This document shows positions 14,578 to 24,678 of a stretch of 64,000 nt of DNA, piece after piece. Numbering within the stretch: position 1 is the stretch's first letter; the number at the start of each line of letters is the position of its first letter. The stretch spans positions 3,611,001 through 3,675,000 of the forward strand of contig OY288189.1 in NCBI GenBank assembly GCA_958439205.1. The letters are read 5' to 3'. The DNA comes from an uncultured Allorhizobium sp. Lineage in GTDB: Bacteria > Pseudomonadota > Alphaproteobacteria > Rhizobiales > Rhizobiaceae. The position numbers and the translations under genes are program-made. The notes beneath the pieces were generated by a model. The model worked only from the letters and a program-made list of their open reading frames with translations, was not told the origin of the DNA and made no database searches.

Positions 14578-17232
14578 CGTTTCCGTCACCTTCGCCGTTC
14601 TCAACCGCAACGCATTTGTCAGCACAAACACGCTCGACAGCCCCATGGCCGCCGCGCCCAGCATCGGCGAGAAGGTCACGCCGAAGAGCGGATAGAGCAC
14701 ACCCGCCGCCACCGGGATCAGCGCCGCATTGTAACCGAAGGCCCAGAACAGGTTCTGGCGGATATTGCCCATCACCCGGTCCGAAAGCTCGATCGCATGC
14801 AGAGCGCCCATCAGATCGCCGCCGACAAGCACCACATCGGCGCTTTCGATCGCGACATCCGTGCCCGTACCAATGGCAATGCCGACATCGGCGGTGGCCA
14901 GCGCCGGCGCATCATTGATGCCGTCGCCGACAAAGGCGACCCGACCGCCCTTGGCCTGCAGCTCCTTGATCGCGCTCACCTTTCCCTCCGGCAGCACTTC
15001 GGCGACAACAGCGTCGATACCGGCCTTTTTCGCCACGGCCTCTGCGGTACGCCTGTTATCGCCGGTCACCATCATCACCTTCAGGCCCCGGGCCCTCAGC
15101 GCCGCAGTCGCCTGCGCACTCGTCTCCTTGATCGGATCGGCCACCGCGATTGCCGCAGCGAGCTTACCGTCGATGGCCACATAGAGCGGGCTTGCCCCCT
15201 CGTCGGCGAGACGGGTCACGGCGGCGGTGAGGTCAGCGGCAGAGACAGCCCCTCCCCCCTCGTTGGGGAGAGGTTCCAGCAGCACCCCGAGCTTCACCAT
15301 GAAGCGATCCGCACCCGCAGCAACCCGCCGCCCCTCGACCAAGCCGGTCACGCCAAAGCCCGCCACGGCCTCGACATTCTCCACGGCCGAAAGCGCGATG
15401 CCGCGCGCTTCCGCTGCCCGTACAATGGCATCCGCCAGCGGATGCTCCGAGCGCGCCTCAAGGCTCGCCGTCAGCCGCAGCACCTCTGCGCCGTCAAAGC
15501 CCTCAGCCGTCACAATCTCACTGACTTCAGGCTTGCCCGCCGTGATCGTTCCGGTCTTGTCCATGACCACCCAGTCGATGCCAGACAGGCCCTGCAGCGC
15601 CTCGCCCTTGCGGAAGAGCACGCCCAGTTCGGCGGCCCTCCCCGTGCCGACCATGATCGAGGTCGGCGTGGCGAGCCCCATGGCACAGGGGCAGGCGATG
15701 ATCAGCACCGCGACAGCCGCCACCAGACCATGGGTATAGGCCGGGTCCGGGCCGAGAAGCAGCCAGATCAGGAAAGTGACGACGGCAATGCCGATGACAG
15801 CAGGCACGAACCAGGCCGTGACCTCGTCGACCAGCTTCTGGATCGGCAGCTTCGCCCCTTGTGCCTCCTGCACCATGCGGATGATGCGCGACAGCATCAT
15901 GTCGGCGCCGACACCCGTCGCCTCGAAGCGGAAGGAGCCGGAGCCATTGACCGTACCGCCGATGACGGTGGCGCCCACGCCCTTTTCGACCGGGATCGGC
16001 TCGCCCGAGATCATCGCCTCATCGACGGCGCTCGATCCATCGATCACCCGGCCATCGACCGGAATGCGCTCACCGGGCCTGACCACGACGACATCGCCGA
16101 GCCGGACTTCGGAGAGCGCCACGTCGCGCGTCGCGCCGTCGCGCTCGACCCGCGCAGTCTTCGCCTGCAGCCCCGCCAGCTTGCGGATGGCTGCCCCCGT
16201 GCGGCCCTTGGCCCGCGCCTCAAGCAACCGCCCGAGCAGGATCAGCGAGACGATGACGGTTGCGGCTTCATAATAGACATGCCGCGCATCCACTGGCAGC
16301 AGGCCTGGCGCAAAAGTCGTCACCAGCGAATAAAGATAGGCGGCCCCGGTGCCGATCGCGACCAGCGCGTTCATGTCGGGTGCGAGCCGCAAGAGCGCCG
16401 GAATGCCCTTCACATAAAAGCGCCGGCCGGGACCAACGAGCACCGCGGTCGCCAGCGCAAACTGCAGCAGATACAGCGAGTTGCCGGGGAAAACATCCAT
16501 CAGGACATGATGCAGCGGCGGGTAGATATGCGCGCCCATTTCGACAATGAAGAGCGGCAGGGTGAGCACGAAGGCAATCAGGAAATCACGCTTCAGGCCT
16601 GATATCTCCTTCTCGCGCCGCGCCTCGCGGCCATCCACGGCCGCCCTTGCCGAACCCGCCCGATGGTTCGGCACAGTAGCTGCCGCAGCGCCTGCATCGC
16701 CGCCGTCGTCGGTTGCGCCTTGCGGCAGACTGAAGTCAGCAGTAGCGGCACCGCCCTCGGAAAAAGCGGTGTCCGGACCGCCTGACAGCCGGACGACATA
16801 GCCCACCTTGGAGACGGCAGCGGCGAGCGCCGGCAGCGCCTGGACGCCGCCCAGCACCTTCACCATCGCCTCGCCCGTCGCAAGATTGACGCTTGCCGTC
16901 TCGACCGACGGCACGGATTTCAGCGCCTTCTCGACCCTTGAGACGCAAGAGGCACAGGTCATGTCCTCGACCTCGAGCACCAGCGTTTCGGCCTTGGCCT
17001 CGTAACCGGCCTTGTCGATCGCGGCGAGCAGTGCTGTTGCCGAAAACCCGGCAGCCGGCGTGACGCTCAGCGTCTCGGTCGCAAAATTCACCGCACTTTC
17101 GGCCACACCCGGCACGGATGCCGCAGCCTTCTCGACCCGTCGCACACAGGATGCGCAGGTCATGCCCTCGACGGGCAGAAGGATCGTCTGGTTCGTATTC
17201 TTGGCCCCATCGGGCCTGGACTGCATGTTCAT
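14536..17232 (-). CDS. copA: Cu(I)-exporting P1B-type ATPase
   Basis: An 898-aa inner-membrane copper efflux pump. GGAGGT precedes the ATG at 17232. Two N-terminal HMA domains (MTCASC with C26/C29 and C93/C96), eight predicted helices, actuator motif [11 protein letters not shown], transport motif [12 protein letters not shown] (CPC), phosphorylation site [16 protein letters not shown] (P1B His-Pro), and [10 protein letters not shown] hinge are all present; the trailing [21 protein letters not shown] is the M8 copper site (M-x2-S-S). Rhizobial equivalents are called ActP. The last 13 residues ([13 protein letters not shown]) and the stop come from the inserted family A repeat. It is controlled by the HmrR promoter just upstream. 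Confidence 0.95.
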   Translation of the reverse strand: MNMQSRPDGAKNTNQTILLPVEGMTCASCVRRVEKAAASVPGVAESAVNFATETLSVTPAAGFSATALLAAIDKAGYEAKAETLVLEVEDMTCASCVSRVEKALKSVPSVETASVNLATGEAMVKVLGGVQALPALAAAVSKVGYVVRLSGGPDTAFSEGGAATADFSLPQGATDDGGDAGAAAATVPNHRAGSARAAVDGREARREKEISGLKRDFLIAFVLTLPLFIVEMGAHIYPPLHHVLMDVFPGNSLYLLQFALATAVLVGPGRRFYVKGIPALLRLAPDMNALVAIGTGAAYLYSLVTTFAPGLLPVDARHVYYEAATVIVSLILLGRLLEARAKGRTGAAIRKLAGLQAKTARVERDGATRDVALSEVRLGDVVVVRPGERIPVDGRVIDGSSAVDEAMISGEPIPVEKGVGATVIGGTVNGSGSFRFEATGVGADMMLSRIIRMVQEAQGAKLPIQKLVDEVTAWFVPAVIGIAVVTFLIWLLLGPDPAYTHGLVAAVAVLIIACPCAMGLATPTSIMVGTGRAAELGVLFRKGEALQGLSGIDWVVMDKTGTITAGKPEVSEIVTAEGFDGAEVLRLTASLEARSEHPLADAIVRAAEARGIALSAVENVEAVAGFGVTGLVEGRRVAAGADRFMVKLGVLLEPLPNEGGGAVSAADLTAAVTRLADEGASPLYVAIDGKLAAAIAVADPIKETSAQATAALRARGLKVMMVTGDNRRTAEAVAKKAGIDAVVAEVLPEGKVSAIKELQAKGGRVAFVGDGINDAPALATADVGIAIGTGTDVAIESADVVLVGGDLMGALHAIELSDRVMGNIRQNLFWAFGYNAALIPVAAGVLYPLFGVTFSPMLGAAAMGLSSVFVLTNALRLRTAKVTETISPLAGEKAKSRA

Positions 17233-17253
17233 GAGCGGTCACCTCCGCCACCC

Positions 17254-17284
17254 TACATGGACCTTCCCATAATGGGAGGGTCAA
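17254..17284 (-). promoter_or_regulatory. HmrR/CueR-type promoter of copA
   Basis: Read on the minus strand: -35 TTGACC (17284-17279), a 19-bp spacer, and -10 CATGTA (17259-17254). The over-long 19-bp spacer contains the dyad ACCTTCCC / GGGAGGGT (17261-17268 and 17274-17281 on the plus strand), one mismatch from perfect. This is the classical MerR-family promoter layout and matches the known ActP/CopA operator type. The upstream edge merges into a family B repeat, which provides the bases beyond the -35 box. Confidence 0.85.
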
Positions 17285-17482
17285 GGGGTGGGGTGACGAT
17301 TTCTTTTTGGGTACCGTCACGGGGCGGCCTTCACCCTCCCCTTGAGTGGGAGGGTCGGAGCAAAGCTCCGGGGTGGGGTGACCTCGCCGACCTCCCGCTT
17401 CTCTCGATGATGTCGATCTCGCAAGGATCACCCCCACCCGCCGCTTTGCGGCGACCTCCCCCCTCAAGGGGGAGGTGGGGGA
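17285..17482. repeat. Intergenic repeat cluster, family B (copy 1)
   Basis: Contains GGGTGGGGTGACG, CCCTCCCCTTGAGTGGGAGGG, TCGGAGCAAAGCTCCGGGG and CACCCCCACCCGCCGCTTTGCGGCGACCTCCCCCCTCAAGG in inverted arrangement. The same phrases recur at 26159, 52776, 53448, 58364, 59207 and 63566. It fills much of the 416 bp between the copA promoter and the lipoprotein gene at 17649. Confidence 0.75.
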
Positions 17483-17648
17483 CTCGGACAGCCGCATCCT
17501 TCAGCAATCCTTGATATTGTGGTTAACCGATCACTTCACCCCTGCCCTGCCGAGACAGGGCGCGGTTTTCATCGTAGCCTTCCCCCCTCAAAACCCCTGT
17601 GGTTGCGGTCTTCGCGCTAGGCGCAAGACATTGAGACGGAGATTGCCG

Positions 17649-18437
17649 ATGTCCTTGATACGTGCCGCGTTGTCCCCGCTCTTGGTGTTGGCTCCGTGCC
17701 GCCGCGCGCTCGCGGTCGCCATGCTTACCCTGCTTGCGGCCTGCCAGGCGCCACCCGCGCCGCAGATCCAGAGCGTTCTCAAGCAGTTTTCGCTCGCCGA
17801 GATCACGGTCGATTATTCCAGGCTGAACCAGCCGCTCTTGGTGTCGGATCTGGAGGGGGACATCAACCGGTCGGTTTCGTCTTCCGCGGTCGATGGGCTT
17901 GGAACGCGGCTCGGGCTGACCAACCAGGCGGCCAAGCAGGCAGCCATGCAGCAGGCGATCAATGCGCATATTACCCCACATGTGCGCGACCAGCTAACGC
18001 CGCTGTTCAAAGGCACGCGCCCGGCGCGCGCCGAAGTCACCGTCTATTCCGTCTTTATCCGCAGCCGGCTCAGCCTGCAGCAGCTGACCGGAGCGGAAGT
18101 CACGATCGACGGGGTCCGGCGGCCAGACGGGCCGCAGCTGGTTGCGGGGCTTCGCATCTATGACGTCCAGACCGGCGAGCCCCTGCAGGAGATCCCGCCG
18201 ATCACCAAGACCGACGACGGCTCGATCACGGTGGCCTTGAGCGGACCCAAGGCGCCCGAATACGGCACCTCGCCCCGGCTCAACAAACTGGCTTTCGACT
18301 TTGCCCGCGAGGCGGCCTACGCGCTTTCGAACGCGCCCCCTGCGGCCGGTTTCGGCCCCGGCTCCGGTGCCGGCTTGGGCCTTGTCCCTGGTGGGAGCGA
18401 CGTGAAGACGCTGTGGTCGATGCAGAAGGTGGAGTGA
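17649..18437 (+). CDS. Hypothetical lipoprotein
   Basis: A 262-aa protein. The ATG at 17649 follows a GGAG and starts MSLIRAALSPLL; the signal peptide ends in the lipobox LLAAC (C about residue 31). The mature part has QSVLKQFSLAEITVDYSR and a repeated Gly/Pro tail near the C-terminus. No family recognised; the pattern (short N-terminal linker, mixed alpha/beta domain, VYSVFIRSRLSLQQLTG) suggests a periplasmic envelope protein anchored in the membrane. It is a single-gene unit. Confidence 0.65.
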   Translation: MSLIRAALSPLLVLAPCRRALAVAMLTLLAACQAPPAPQIQSVLKQFSLAEITVDYSRLNQPLLVSDLEGDINRSVSSSAVDGLGTRLGLTNQAAKQAAMQQAINAHITPHVRDQLTPLFKGTRPARAEVTVYSVFIRSRLSLQQLTGAEVTIDGVRRPDGPQLVAGLRIYDVQTGEPLQEIPPITKTDDGSITVALSGPKAPEYGTSPRLNKLAFDFAREAAYALSNAPPAAGFGPGSGAGLGLVPGGSDVKTLWSMQKVE

Positions 18438-18688
18438 GCTGACCAGGACACCTGTCCCACTGTCTGGCACGCCCCACGCAACGCACCTGCGGAAGCCGGG
18501 AACTGAGGCTTGATCACGTCGAGCATGATCTCGCCGGTCGACTGGTGCTGCCGGATGCCTGGATGCGGGCGGAATTGTGGGGGTGATAGGGGCAAGTGCC
18601 AGAGGCACAGGTCAAACACAAAGGCATTCATGTCTTGCCGCCAGGCTCGAAAATCGTGACATGTAACGAAAGCTCAGGGAGGCACATC

Positions 18689-18922
18689 ATGGCTGCATCT
18701 GTCGGCAGGCGCGTGCAAAAGAGACGTGAGAGCCTGCGGGCGCAGGGGTTGCGTCCCGTCCAGATCTGGCTTCCAGACACACGGAGTGCCGGATTTGCGG
18801 AGGAATGTGCCCGACAGGCGAAGCTGACAGCGGAGATGGACGGGGCGGATGGAGAGCTGAACGCCTTCCTCGATGAAGCCTTGGCCGATCTTGATGAAAT
18901 TGCGCAAGAGCCGCGTGCGTGA
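18689..18922 (+). CDS. MazE-family antitoxin (DUF3018)
   Basis: A 77-aa protein with GGGAGG before the ATG at 18689. The SVGRRVQKRRESLRAQGLRPVQIWLPDTRSAGFAEE region is the DUF3018 signature: a basic N-terminal DNA-binding part followed by an acidic C-terminal tail (ELNAFLDEALADLDEIAQE) that would wrap the toxin. Its stop overlaps the toxin start (GTGA), the usual translational coupling of toxin-antitoxin operons. It neutralises the PemK/MazF toxin and probably represses the operon. Confidence 0.85.
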   Translation: MAASVGRRVQKRRESLRAQGLRPVQIWLPDTRSAGFAEECARQAKLTAEMDGADGELNAFLDEALADLDEIAQEPRA

Positions 18923-19242
18923 GGCGCGGAGATCTGGTCACTGTGGCGATGTCCGGCGACTTCGGCAAGCCGCGCCCGGCGCTCATCATCCAGAGCAATC
19001 GTTTTGCCGACACTGGAACGGTCACAGTACTTCTCGTCACAAGCACAGCCGTTGAAGCGCCCCTCCTCCGCGTGCTGGTTCAGCCTGACGCGGAGAATGG
19101 GCTCATTCAGCCTTGCTGGATTATGATCGATAAGCCCATGTCAGTGAAACGTGAGCGTGTGGGGCGGGTTATCGGTCGGGTCCGAGATGAGACAATGCTG
19201 ACGGTGACGCGAAATCTCGCCGTGTTTCTGGGAATGGGATGA
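18919..19242 (+). CDS. PemK/MazF-family endoribonuclease toxin
   Basis: A 107-aa SH3-like barrel toxin starting at the GTG at 18919, which overlaps the antitoxin stop codon. MRRGDLVTVAMSGDFGKPRPALIIQSN contains the GDFGKPRPAL loop with the family's conserved Arg, and later TSTAVEAPLLRVLV and IMIDKPMSVKRERVG supply the second catalytic strand. It would cleave mRNA when free of its partner. Confidence 0.9.
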   Translation: MRRGDLVTVAMSGDFGKPRPALIIQSNRFADTGTVTVLLVTSTAVEAPLLRVLVQPDAENGLIQPCWIMIDKPMSVKRERVGRVIGRVRDETMLTVTRNLAVFLGMG

Positions 19243-19277
19243 CCGGGAGAGGTTTCCTCTCAGCGATCGACCTCCCC

Positions 19278-19742
19278 CTACCGCCGCTCCTCACCCACAT
19301 GCATGGGCCAGTCCACCACGTAATTCTCGAGATCCTCGACATCGAGGCCCTCTTCGGAAATCGTGCGGCCGCGGGCGGAGATGCCGGCCTGGTGCACGGT
19401 TTCGGGGTCGCCCGAGACCAGCGGGTGCCACCAGTAGAGGTCGAGGCCTTCGTCGATCAGGCGGTAGCCGCAGGTCGGCGGCAGCCACTGGATTTCGCGC
19501 AGGCCCTGGAGTGTCAGCTGGATACAGTCGGGCACGGTTTCCTGGCGGTTTTCGTAGTCGGAGCAGCGACAGCTGTCGCCGTCGAGCAGGCGACAGGCGA
19601 CGGACGTGAAGACCACCTCGCCGGTGTCCCAATCCTCGAGCTTGTTGAGACAACAGAGGCCGCAGCCGTCGCAGAGGCTCTCCCATTCGGCATTGCTCAT
19701 CTCGGCGAGCGTCTTGGTTTTCCAGAAGGGTTGTTTGGTCAT
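19278..19742 (-). CDS. YcgN-family cysteine-cluster protein (UPF0260)
   Basis: A 154-aa cytoplasmic protein beginning [21 protein letters not shown] (an in-frame TTG four codons upstream is possible). The signature [14 protein letters not shown], then [16 protein letters not shown] and [11 protein letters not shown] give the conserved cysteine cluster that may bind a metal or iron-sulfur centre. Function unknown across the family. Convergent with the PemK toxin and divergent from the penicillin-binding protein. Confidence 0.9.
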   Translation of the reverse strand: MTKQPFWKTKTLAEMSNAEWESLCDGCGLCCLNKLEDWDTGEVVFTSVACRLLDGDSCRCSDYENRQETVPDCIQLTLQGLREIQWLPPTCGYRLIDEGLDLYWWHPLVSGDPETVHQAGISARGRTISEEGLDVEDLENYVVDWPMHVGEERR

Positions 19743-20022
19743 CGGCTCGTTCAACTGACTGTCGTTTCCAGGGGCATTGGCGCTTTATGATCACAGCCCC
19801 AGCGGTTGCCCGCTTCGGGCCGGTGGCAGGGGTGCAACGCTTATCGCCAAAAGCGCGCCCTCACCTCGGCCGGGTTCACCATGGCCCGTGAAACCGCTTG
19901 TTCTTTGGCGGCAAATCGCCCATCACTCATGGAAGACGACATGCCCCTTGATCCCCTGGGTCCTGATCCCAATCGGCGGGCGCGTCAAGGGAGCGGACAA
20001 CAAGTTTTCGGGAAAAGCCACG

Positions 20023-22278
20023 GTGGCCGATAGCGACAAGCCTGACGATCTGGACCCGGTTGAGCGCCTGGGCGCTGCCGACGGAGACGATCGGCTTGCC
20101 TCTGCACGGCCGGAGGCCGGGGCCCAAAAGCCGCAAAAGCTCAAGCGCCACGTCTTCCTCAAGATCGACAGCTGGCTCGATTCCACCCTTTGGAACGCCG
20201 GCTATGACCTGGCCGAGACCTGGGAGGAGATCAGCATCTTCTTCCGCCGCTTCCGCGTGCGGGGGCTGAAGAAGCTTGGCTTCGAGATTGCAGGCGAAGC
20301 GATGACACTCGGCACGGCCGGCATGGTGGTTCTGCTGGCGCTCGCCCAGCCGGCCTTCGAGGAAACGAAGAAAGACTGGCGCAACCACGACAATTTCGCC
20401 GTCACCTTCCTTGATCGCTACGGCAATACGATCGGCCATCGCGGCATCATCCACGAGAATTCCGTGCCGGTCGACGAACTGCCGGACCATCTAGTGAAGG
20501 CGGTGCTGGCGACCGAAGACCGGCGCTTCTTCGAGCATTTCGGCATCGATTTCTTCGGCCTTGCGCGCGCCATGAGCGAAAATGCCAAGGCCGGCGAAGT
20601 GGTCCAGGGCGGTTCGACGCTGACGCAGCAGCTGGCGAAGAACCTCTTCCTCACCAATGAGCGATCGATCGAGCGCAAGATCAAGGAAGCCTATCTGGCG
20701 CTCTGGCTTGAAGCGAACCTCTCGAAGAAAGAGATCCTGTCGCTCTATCTCGACCGCGCCTATATGGGCGGCGGCACGTTTGGGGCGGCAGCGGCCTCGC
20801 AATTCTATTTCGGCAAGAACATCACCGAGGTGACGCTGGCGGAAGCGGCGATGCTCGCCGGTCTCTTCAAGGCACCGGCGAAATATGCGCCGCATGTCAA
20901 CCTGCCAGCGGCCCGTGCGCGCGCCAACGACGTTCTCACCAACATGGTGCAGAGCGGGCTGATGACCGAGGGCCAGGTGGTCGCGGCGCGGCGCAACCCG
21001 GCTTCCGTCATCGATCGTGACGAGAAGGAAGCGCCTGATTTCTTCCTCGACTGGGCGTTTGAGGAAGTTCAGCGGATAGCCGCCCGCTTCAAGGATCACA
21101 CGCTCGTCGTGCGCACGACGATCGATCTTGGCCTGCAGCAGGCAGCCGAAGAGGCGGTGGCCTCGTCGCTGCGCGAATATGGCGAGAGCTATAATGTCCG
21201 CCAGGGCGCGCTTGTGATGATCGAAGGCGGCGGCGCGGTCAGGGCCATGGTCGGCGGGCGGGACTATGGCGAAAGCCAGTTCAACCGTGCCACACGGGCG
21301 CTGCGCCAGCCGGGCTCCTCGTTCAAGATGTACACCTACGCGCTTGCCATGGAGAACGGCTATACACCGGAGACCGTCGTGACCGACGGCCCCGTCTCCT
21401 GGGGCAACTGGAGCCCGCAGAACTATGGCCGCAGCTATTCCGGCCGGGTGACCATGGAAACGGCGCTGGCGAAATCGATCAACACGATCCCGGTCCGGCT
21501 CGCCAAGGAGAAGTTCGGCATCGATGCCATCATCCAGACCACCAAGGCCATGGGTGTGGAGACGCCGATCAAGAAGGACGTGACCATTCCGCTCGGCACC
21601 GCCGAAGTGACCGTCATGGACCAGGCAACGGCCTATGCGGTGCTGCCGGCCGGCGGCAAGGCCTCGCGCCGGCACGGCATTGCCCAGATCAGCAACTATG
21701 CCGGCGAGGTGCTCTATGACTTCGAGCGCGACGCACCGGTGGCCGAGCAGATCCTGACCGAGCAGGCCGCGCTCTACATGAACCAGATGATGACCAAGAT
21801 CCCCTATATCGGCACGGCGCGGCGCGCCGCCGTCGACGGGGTGTTGACCGCCGGCAAGACCGGCACGACGCAGGCTTACCGCGACGCCTGGTTCGTCGGT
21901 TACACCGGCAACTACACGGCCGCAGTCTGGTTCGGCAATGACGACTATACCTCGACCAACAACATGACCGGTGGCTCGCTGCCGGCGATGACCTTCAAGA
22001 AGCTGATGGATTATGCCCATCAGGGCATCGACCTGAAGCCGATCTTCGGCATCGACCAGCCGATGCCGGAACGGGAAGAAAAGCCTGAAGTTGCCGACGC
22101 CGCCAATCCGGATGCGCTGCCGCCGATGGTGCGCCCGCGCTCGCTCTCGGCGCAATCGACGCGGCTGATCCGCGACATGGCCGCACGGCTGAAGGCAGCG
22201 GAGGCGCTCGCCGCACCCGCCGCCGGCACCGCCCAGGCTGCCGTCGAGCCGCAAACGACCGGCGCAACCACACGTTAA
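20023..22278 (+). CDS. Class A penicillin-binding protein (bifunctional transglycosylase/transpeptidase, PBP1a-like)
   Basis: A peptidoglycan synthase of the inner membrane. The start is uncertain: a GTG at 20023 (VADSDKPDD) gives 751 aa and is preferred because the frame upstream, open to 19777, reads unlike protein. One transmembrane helix (LGTAGMVVLLALAQPAF) is followed by the GT51 domain with ATEDRRFFEHFGID and QGGSTLTQQLAKNLFL, and then the transpeptidase domain with the active-site serine in QPGSSFKMY (SxxK), SIN, and KTGTT. The tail after about residue 690 is Ala/Pro-rich. It polymerises and cross-links glycan strands. Confidence 0.9.
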   Translation: MADSDKPDDLDPVERLGAADGDDRLASARPEAGAQKPQKLKRHVFLKIDSWLDSTLWNAGYDLAETWEEISIFFRRFRVRGLKKLGFEIAGEAMTLGTAGMVVLLALAQPAFEETKKDWRNHDNFAVTFLDRYGNTIGHRGIIHENSVPVDELPDHLVKAVLATEDRRFFEHFGIDFFGLARAMSENAKAGEVVQGGSTLTQQLAKNLFLTNERSIERKIKEAYLALWLEANLSKKEILSLYLDRAYMGGGTFGAAAASQFYFGKNITEVTLAEAAMLAGLFKAPAKYAPHVNLPAARARANDVLTNMVQSGLMTEGQVVAARRNPASVIDRDEKEAPDFFLDWAFEEVQRIAARFKDHTLVVRTTIDLGLQQAAEEAVASSLREYGESYNVRQGALVMIEGGGAVRAMVGGRDYGESQFNRATRALRQPGSSFKMYTYALAMENGYTPETVVTDGPVSWGNWSPQNYGRSYSGRVTMETALAKSINTIPVRLAKEKFGIDAIIQTTKAMGVETPIKKDVTIPLGTAEVTVMDQATAYAVLPAGGKASRRHGIAQISNYAGEVLYDFERDAPVAEQILTEQAALYMNQMMTKIPYIGTARRAAVDGVLTAGKTGTTQAYRDAWFVGYTGNYTAAVWFGNDDYTSTNNMTGGSLPAMTFKKLMDYAHQGIDLKPIFGIDQPMPEREEKPEVADAANPDALPPMVRPRSLSAQSTRLIRDMAARLKAAEALAAPAAGTAQAAVEPQTTGATTR

Positions 22279-22557
22279 GACAATTGCAGGTTTACGGGCG
22301 GGTAACGAGCCCGCCCCTGATCTGCGACGTCGACAGGTCTGATTCGGCTGTCCTTGCGCCCGTTACCGCCCGCCAAAGCCGCCGGACACCCAATACCATC
22401 CTGAATTGAAACAGCTTTGCGCGGCGACCGCGCAGATCAGCGCGCAGATTTACTTTTCATTCACCATAGGCTCTTTGTTCATCCATGATTTCTCGTATTG
22501 GCACAGGGCCTTCACCCCAAATTAAGGGGGCCGCCCCTAGCTTGGCCTCGTTTTCGA

Positions 22558-23781
22558 ATGACCCATATTTCAATCGGTGATTGGACATCCATGATGAGAT
22601 GGCTCGGACTTCCCGCACGACCCCGCCTTACGGTGGAGCAATATGCGGCCTTTCTGGAATCCCGGGCCCCACTGCGCAGCCGAATGCTGCGTGCTGCCGT
22701 GTTCTGTGTCCTCGTCTTCTATCTCGGCTGTTTTCTGTTCGATCTCTGGTTGCTGGGCGACGTCACCATGCTGTCGGCGACGTTGCGCTTCGGCGTCATG
22801 CTGCCGATCGCGATCGGCCTTCTCGCCTATATCGGTGCCGACCATCCGGTGGAGAAGAAGGAGATTGCGGCGATCCTCGTGGCGCTCTTTGCCAATGTCT
22901 GCTGGTGCGTAATCCTGGTGTCGAGTTCGAGCCCGGGCGTACTCACCTATTTCTACGCCGCCACGAGCTTCCAGATGGCGATCACCATTGCGGCCGCCTC
23001 ACCCTTCCGGCCGGCGCTGCGCGCCAGCATCTTCACCTTCTGCCTGAACTATTCGGCGATCTGGTTCATCGAGGGGGCCACGCCCTCCTATGTGATCCAG
23101 CATCTGGCGGTCTACATGCCGACCGTCATCATGACGCTGCTCGTTTCCTACCAGCTCGAGGTGGAGGCGCTGACCAGCCATCTGCAGATGGAAGAAAACG
23201 AGGCGCTGAAACGCGAACTCTCCCGCCAGAACAAGGATCTGGCCCGGCTGTCCGTCACCGATCCTCTGACCCGTCTGTCAAACCGCCGCGGCACCGAGAT
23301 GGAGCTCACACGGTTGATGGCCGAGACGCCGGATGCGGCGAGACGCGTGGTGCTGCTGGTGGCCGATGTCGACCACTTCAAGGCCTATAACGACGCCTAT
23401 GGCCATGGCGCCGGCGACGACTGCCTGAAGCGTGTGGCGCGCGCCATGCGACGGGCGCTACCGATCGAAGCCCATCTCGCCCGCCATGGCGGCGAGGAAT
23501 TCGTGGCGATCATGGCGGATGCCGATCCGGATACGGCAGCGGCGCTCGCCGAAAGCCTGCGCCGGGCCGTCCGCCAGCTTGGCGTCGCCCACGCCTATAC
23601 CGGCGACCGCAATGCGCATGTCACGATCAGCGTGGGTGCCGCCTGCGGGCCGATCCAGCACGAGGGCGATTTCGAACGTCTGCTGGACGCTGCCGACCGC
23701 GCGCTCTACGCCGCCAAGGGCGACGGCCGCAACAGCTGGCGGGTGAGTGTGCCGGATGAGGAGCAGCGCGTGGTGGCGTAA
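22558..23781 (+). CDS. Membrane diguanylate cyclase (GGDEF), second copy
   Basis: About 407 aa from the ATG at 22558; a second ATG at 22591 (MMRWLGLPARP) is equally plausible because neither has a strong ribosome-binding site. Six hydrophobic segments (residues about 45-210) precede a linker helix and the GGDEF domain: DPLTRLSNRRG, DVDHFKAYNDAYGHGAGDDC, active site HGGEEF, and SVGAACG. As in the protein at 11687-12829 no inhibitory RxxD motif is found before the active site. It synthesises cyclic di-GMP in response to an unknown membrane signal. Monocistronic. Confidence 0.9.
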   Translation: MTHISIGDWTSMMRWLGLPARPRLTVEQYAAFLESRAPLRSRMLRAAVFCVLVFYLGCFLFDLWLLGDVTMLSATLRFGVMLPIAIGLLAYIGADHPVEKKEIAAILVALFANVCWCVILVSSSSPGVLTYFYAATSFQMAITIAAASPFRPALRASIFTFCLNYSAIWFIEGATPSYVIQHLAVYMPTVIMTLLVSYQLEVEALTSHLQMEENEALKRELSRQNKDLARLSVTDPLTRLSNRRGTEMELTRLMAETPDAARRVVLLVADVDHFKAYNDAYGHGAGDDCLKRVARAMRRALPIEAHLARHGGEEFVAIMADADPDTAAALAESLRRAVRQLGVAHAYTGDRNAHVTISVGAACGPIQHEGDFERLLDAADRALYAAKGDGRNSWRVSVPDEEQRVVA

Positions 23782-23959
23782 CCTTCGTGCGCTGGAGCGG
23801 GCCCGAGCCTGATGCATGCGTCGAGGTGACTTCGGACTGTTTGGCTTACCCGCCGGGGTCGGCAGTGCAGACGGTGAGATTGTGCGGTTTGCTGATATCC
23901 GATGCCGCCCCGAAGCGTAGGTCGTTGACTTGACTTACAACAGGCCAATATCAGCCCCC

Positions 23960-24541
23960 ATGACCGACATATCGACCCTACCGCTGGATGACCTGAATTT
24001 GCATGAGGCAGCCCGCCCCAAGGCCCCGCCGGTGCCGGAGGCAACAACAGTACATCGCCGTCAAGGCCAACAACTCGCTGCTATCCATAGTCATTATCTC
24101 AGAGAAATGGGACAAATCGGTGCGATCCTTCAGAGGATTGAAGCGCGGGATGCCCCGCCTGAACATCTTAAACAGCTCGTACTTTCACTCGATATGGCTG
24201 AGAATTTTCGCGCGTTCGGATCGCTTTGCGGCCGTGAGTGCCACGTGCTCAAGTTTCACCACGACATCGAAAGCGCCGACATGTTTCCCCGCATCGAGGC
24301 AGCGGGTGGCGGCAGGTTTCGCGAAATTGTGGCAAAGCTGAAGGAGGAGCACGAGGTCGTCCATGAGTTGATCATCCGCCTGGCTCGCGAGGCAGATGCA
24401 TTGGCGGAAACGCCCTCGGAGGCAAATTTCATTCAGGCCGGAAACACATTCCGAAAACTGGAAGAGGTCGTGCGCTCCCACTTCGGCTATGAGGAAACCG
24501 AGTTGGAAGAGGCCATCGGATATTATCTCGGGTCGATCTGA
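23960..24541 (+). CDS. Hemerythrin-domain protein
   Basis: A 193-aa protein starting at the ATG at 23960. After a Pro-rich N-terminus (about 35 residues) it has a four-helix hemerythrin (HHE) fold with candidate di-iron ligands in IHSHYLREMGQI, KFHHDIESADMFPRIE, KEEHEVVHELI and RSHFGYEETELEEAIG. Such proteins bind oxygen, nitric oxide or iron and can act in redox or oxygen sensing. Its stop overlaps an ATG of the next frame, but the better start of the next gene lies further down. Confidence 0.85.
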   Translation: MTDISTLPLDDLNLHEAARPKAPPVPEATTVHRRQGQQLAAIHSHYLREMGQIGAILQRIEARDAPPEHLKQLVLSLDMAENFRAFGSLCGRECHVLKFHHDIESADMFPRIEAAGGGRFREIVAKLKEEHEVVHELIIRLAREADALAETPSEANFIQAGNTFRKLEEVVRSHFGYEETELEEAIGYYLGSI

Positions 24542-24678
24542 TGCCGCCGAATTGTTGCCGGCACGGGCAGTCTGCTGGTGTCTGGCAATCATCTCAGCCA
24601 GACATTAGATGGACCCAGCTTGATGCGCTCTACAGCCGGCGATGGGTAGCAAAGTCGATCACGTTACGGGATCCTTCA

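Noticed and set aside
14797..16602. 601-codon plus-strand open frame opposite copA
   Set aside because: Arg/His/Asp-rich shadow of the copper ATPase with no family features.
20491..22254. 587-codon minus-strand open frame opposite the penicillin-binding protein
   Set aside because: Shadow frame; the plus strand has complete GT51 and transpeptidase motifs.
22296..22316. GGGCGGG...CCCGCCC hairpin after the penicillin-binding protein gene as an intrinsic terminator
   Set aside because: Stem is good but no T-run follows, so rho-independent termination is doubtful; not listed as a terminator.
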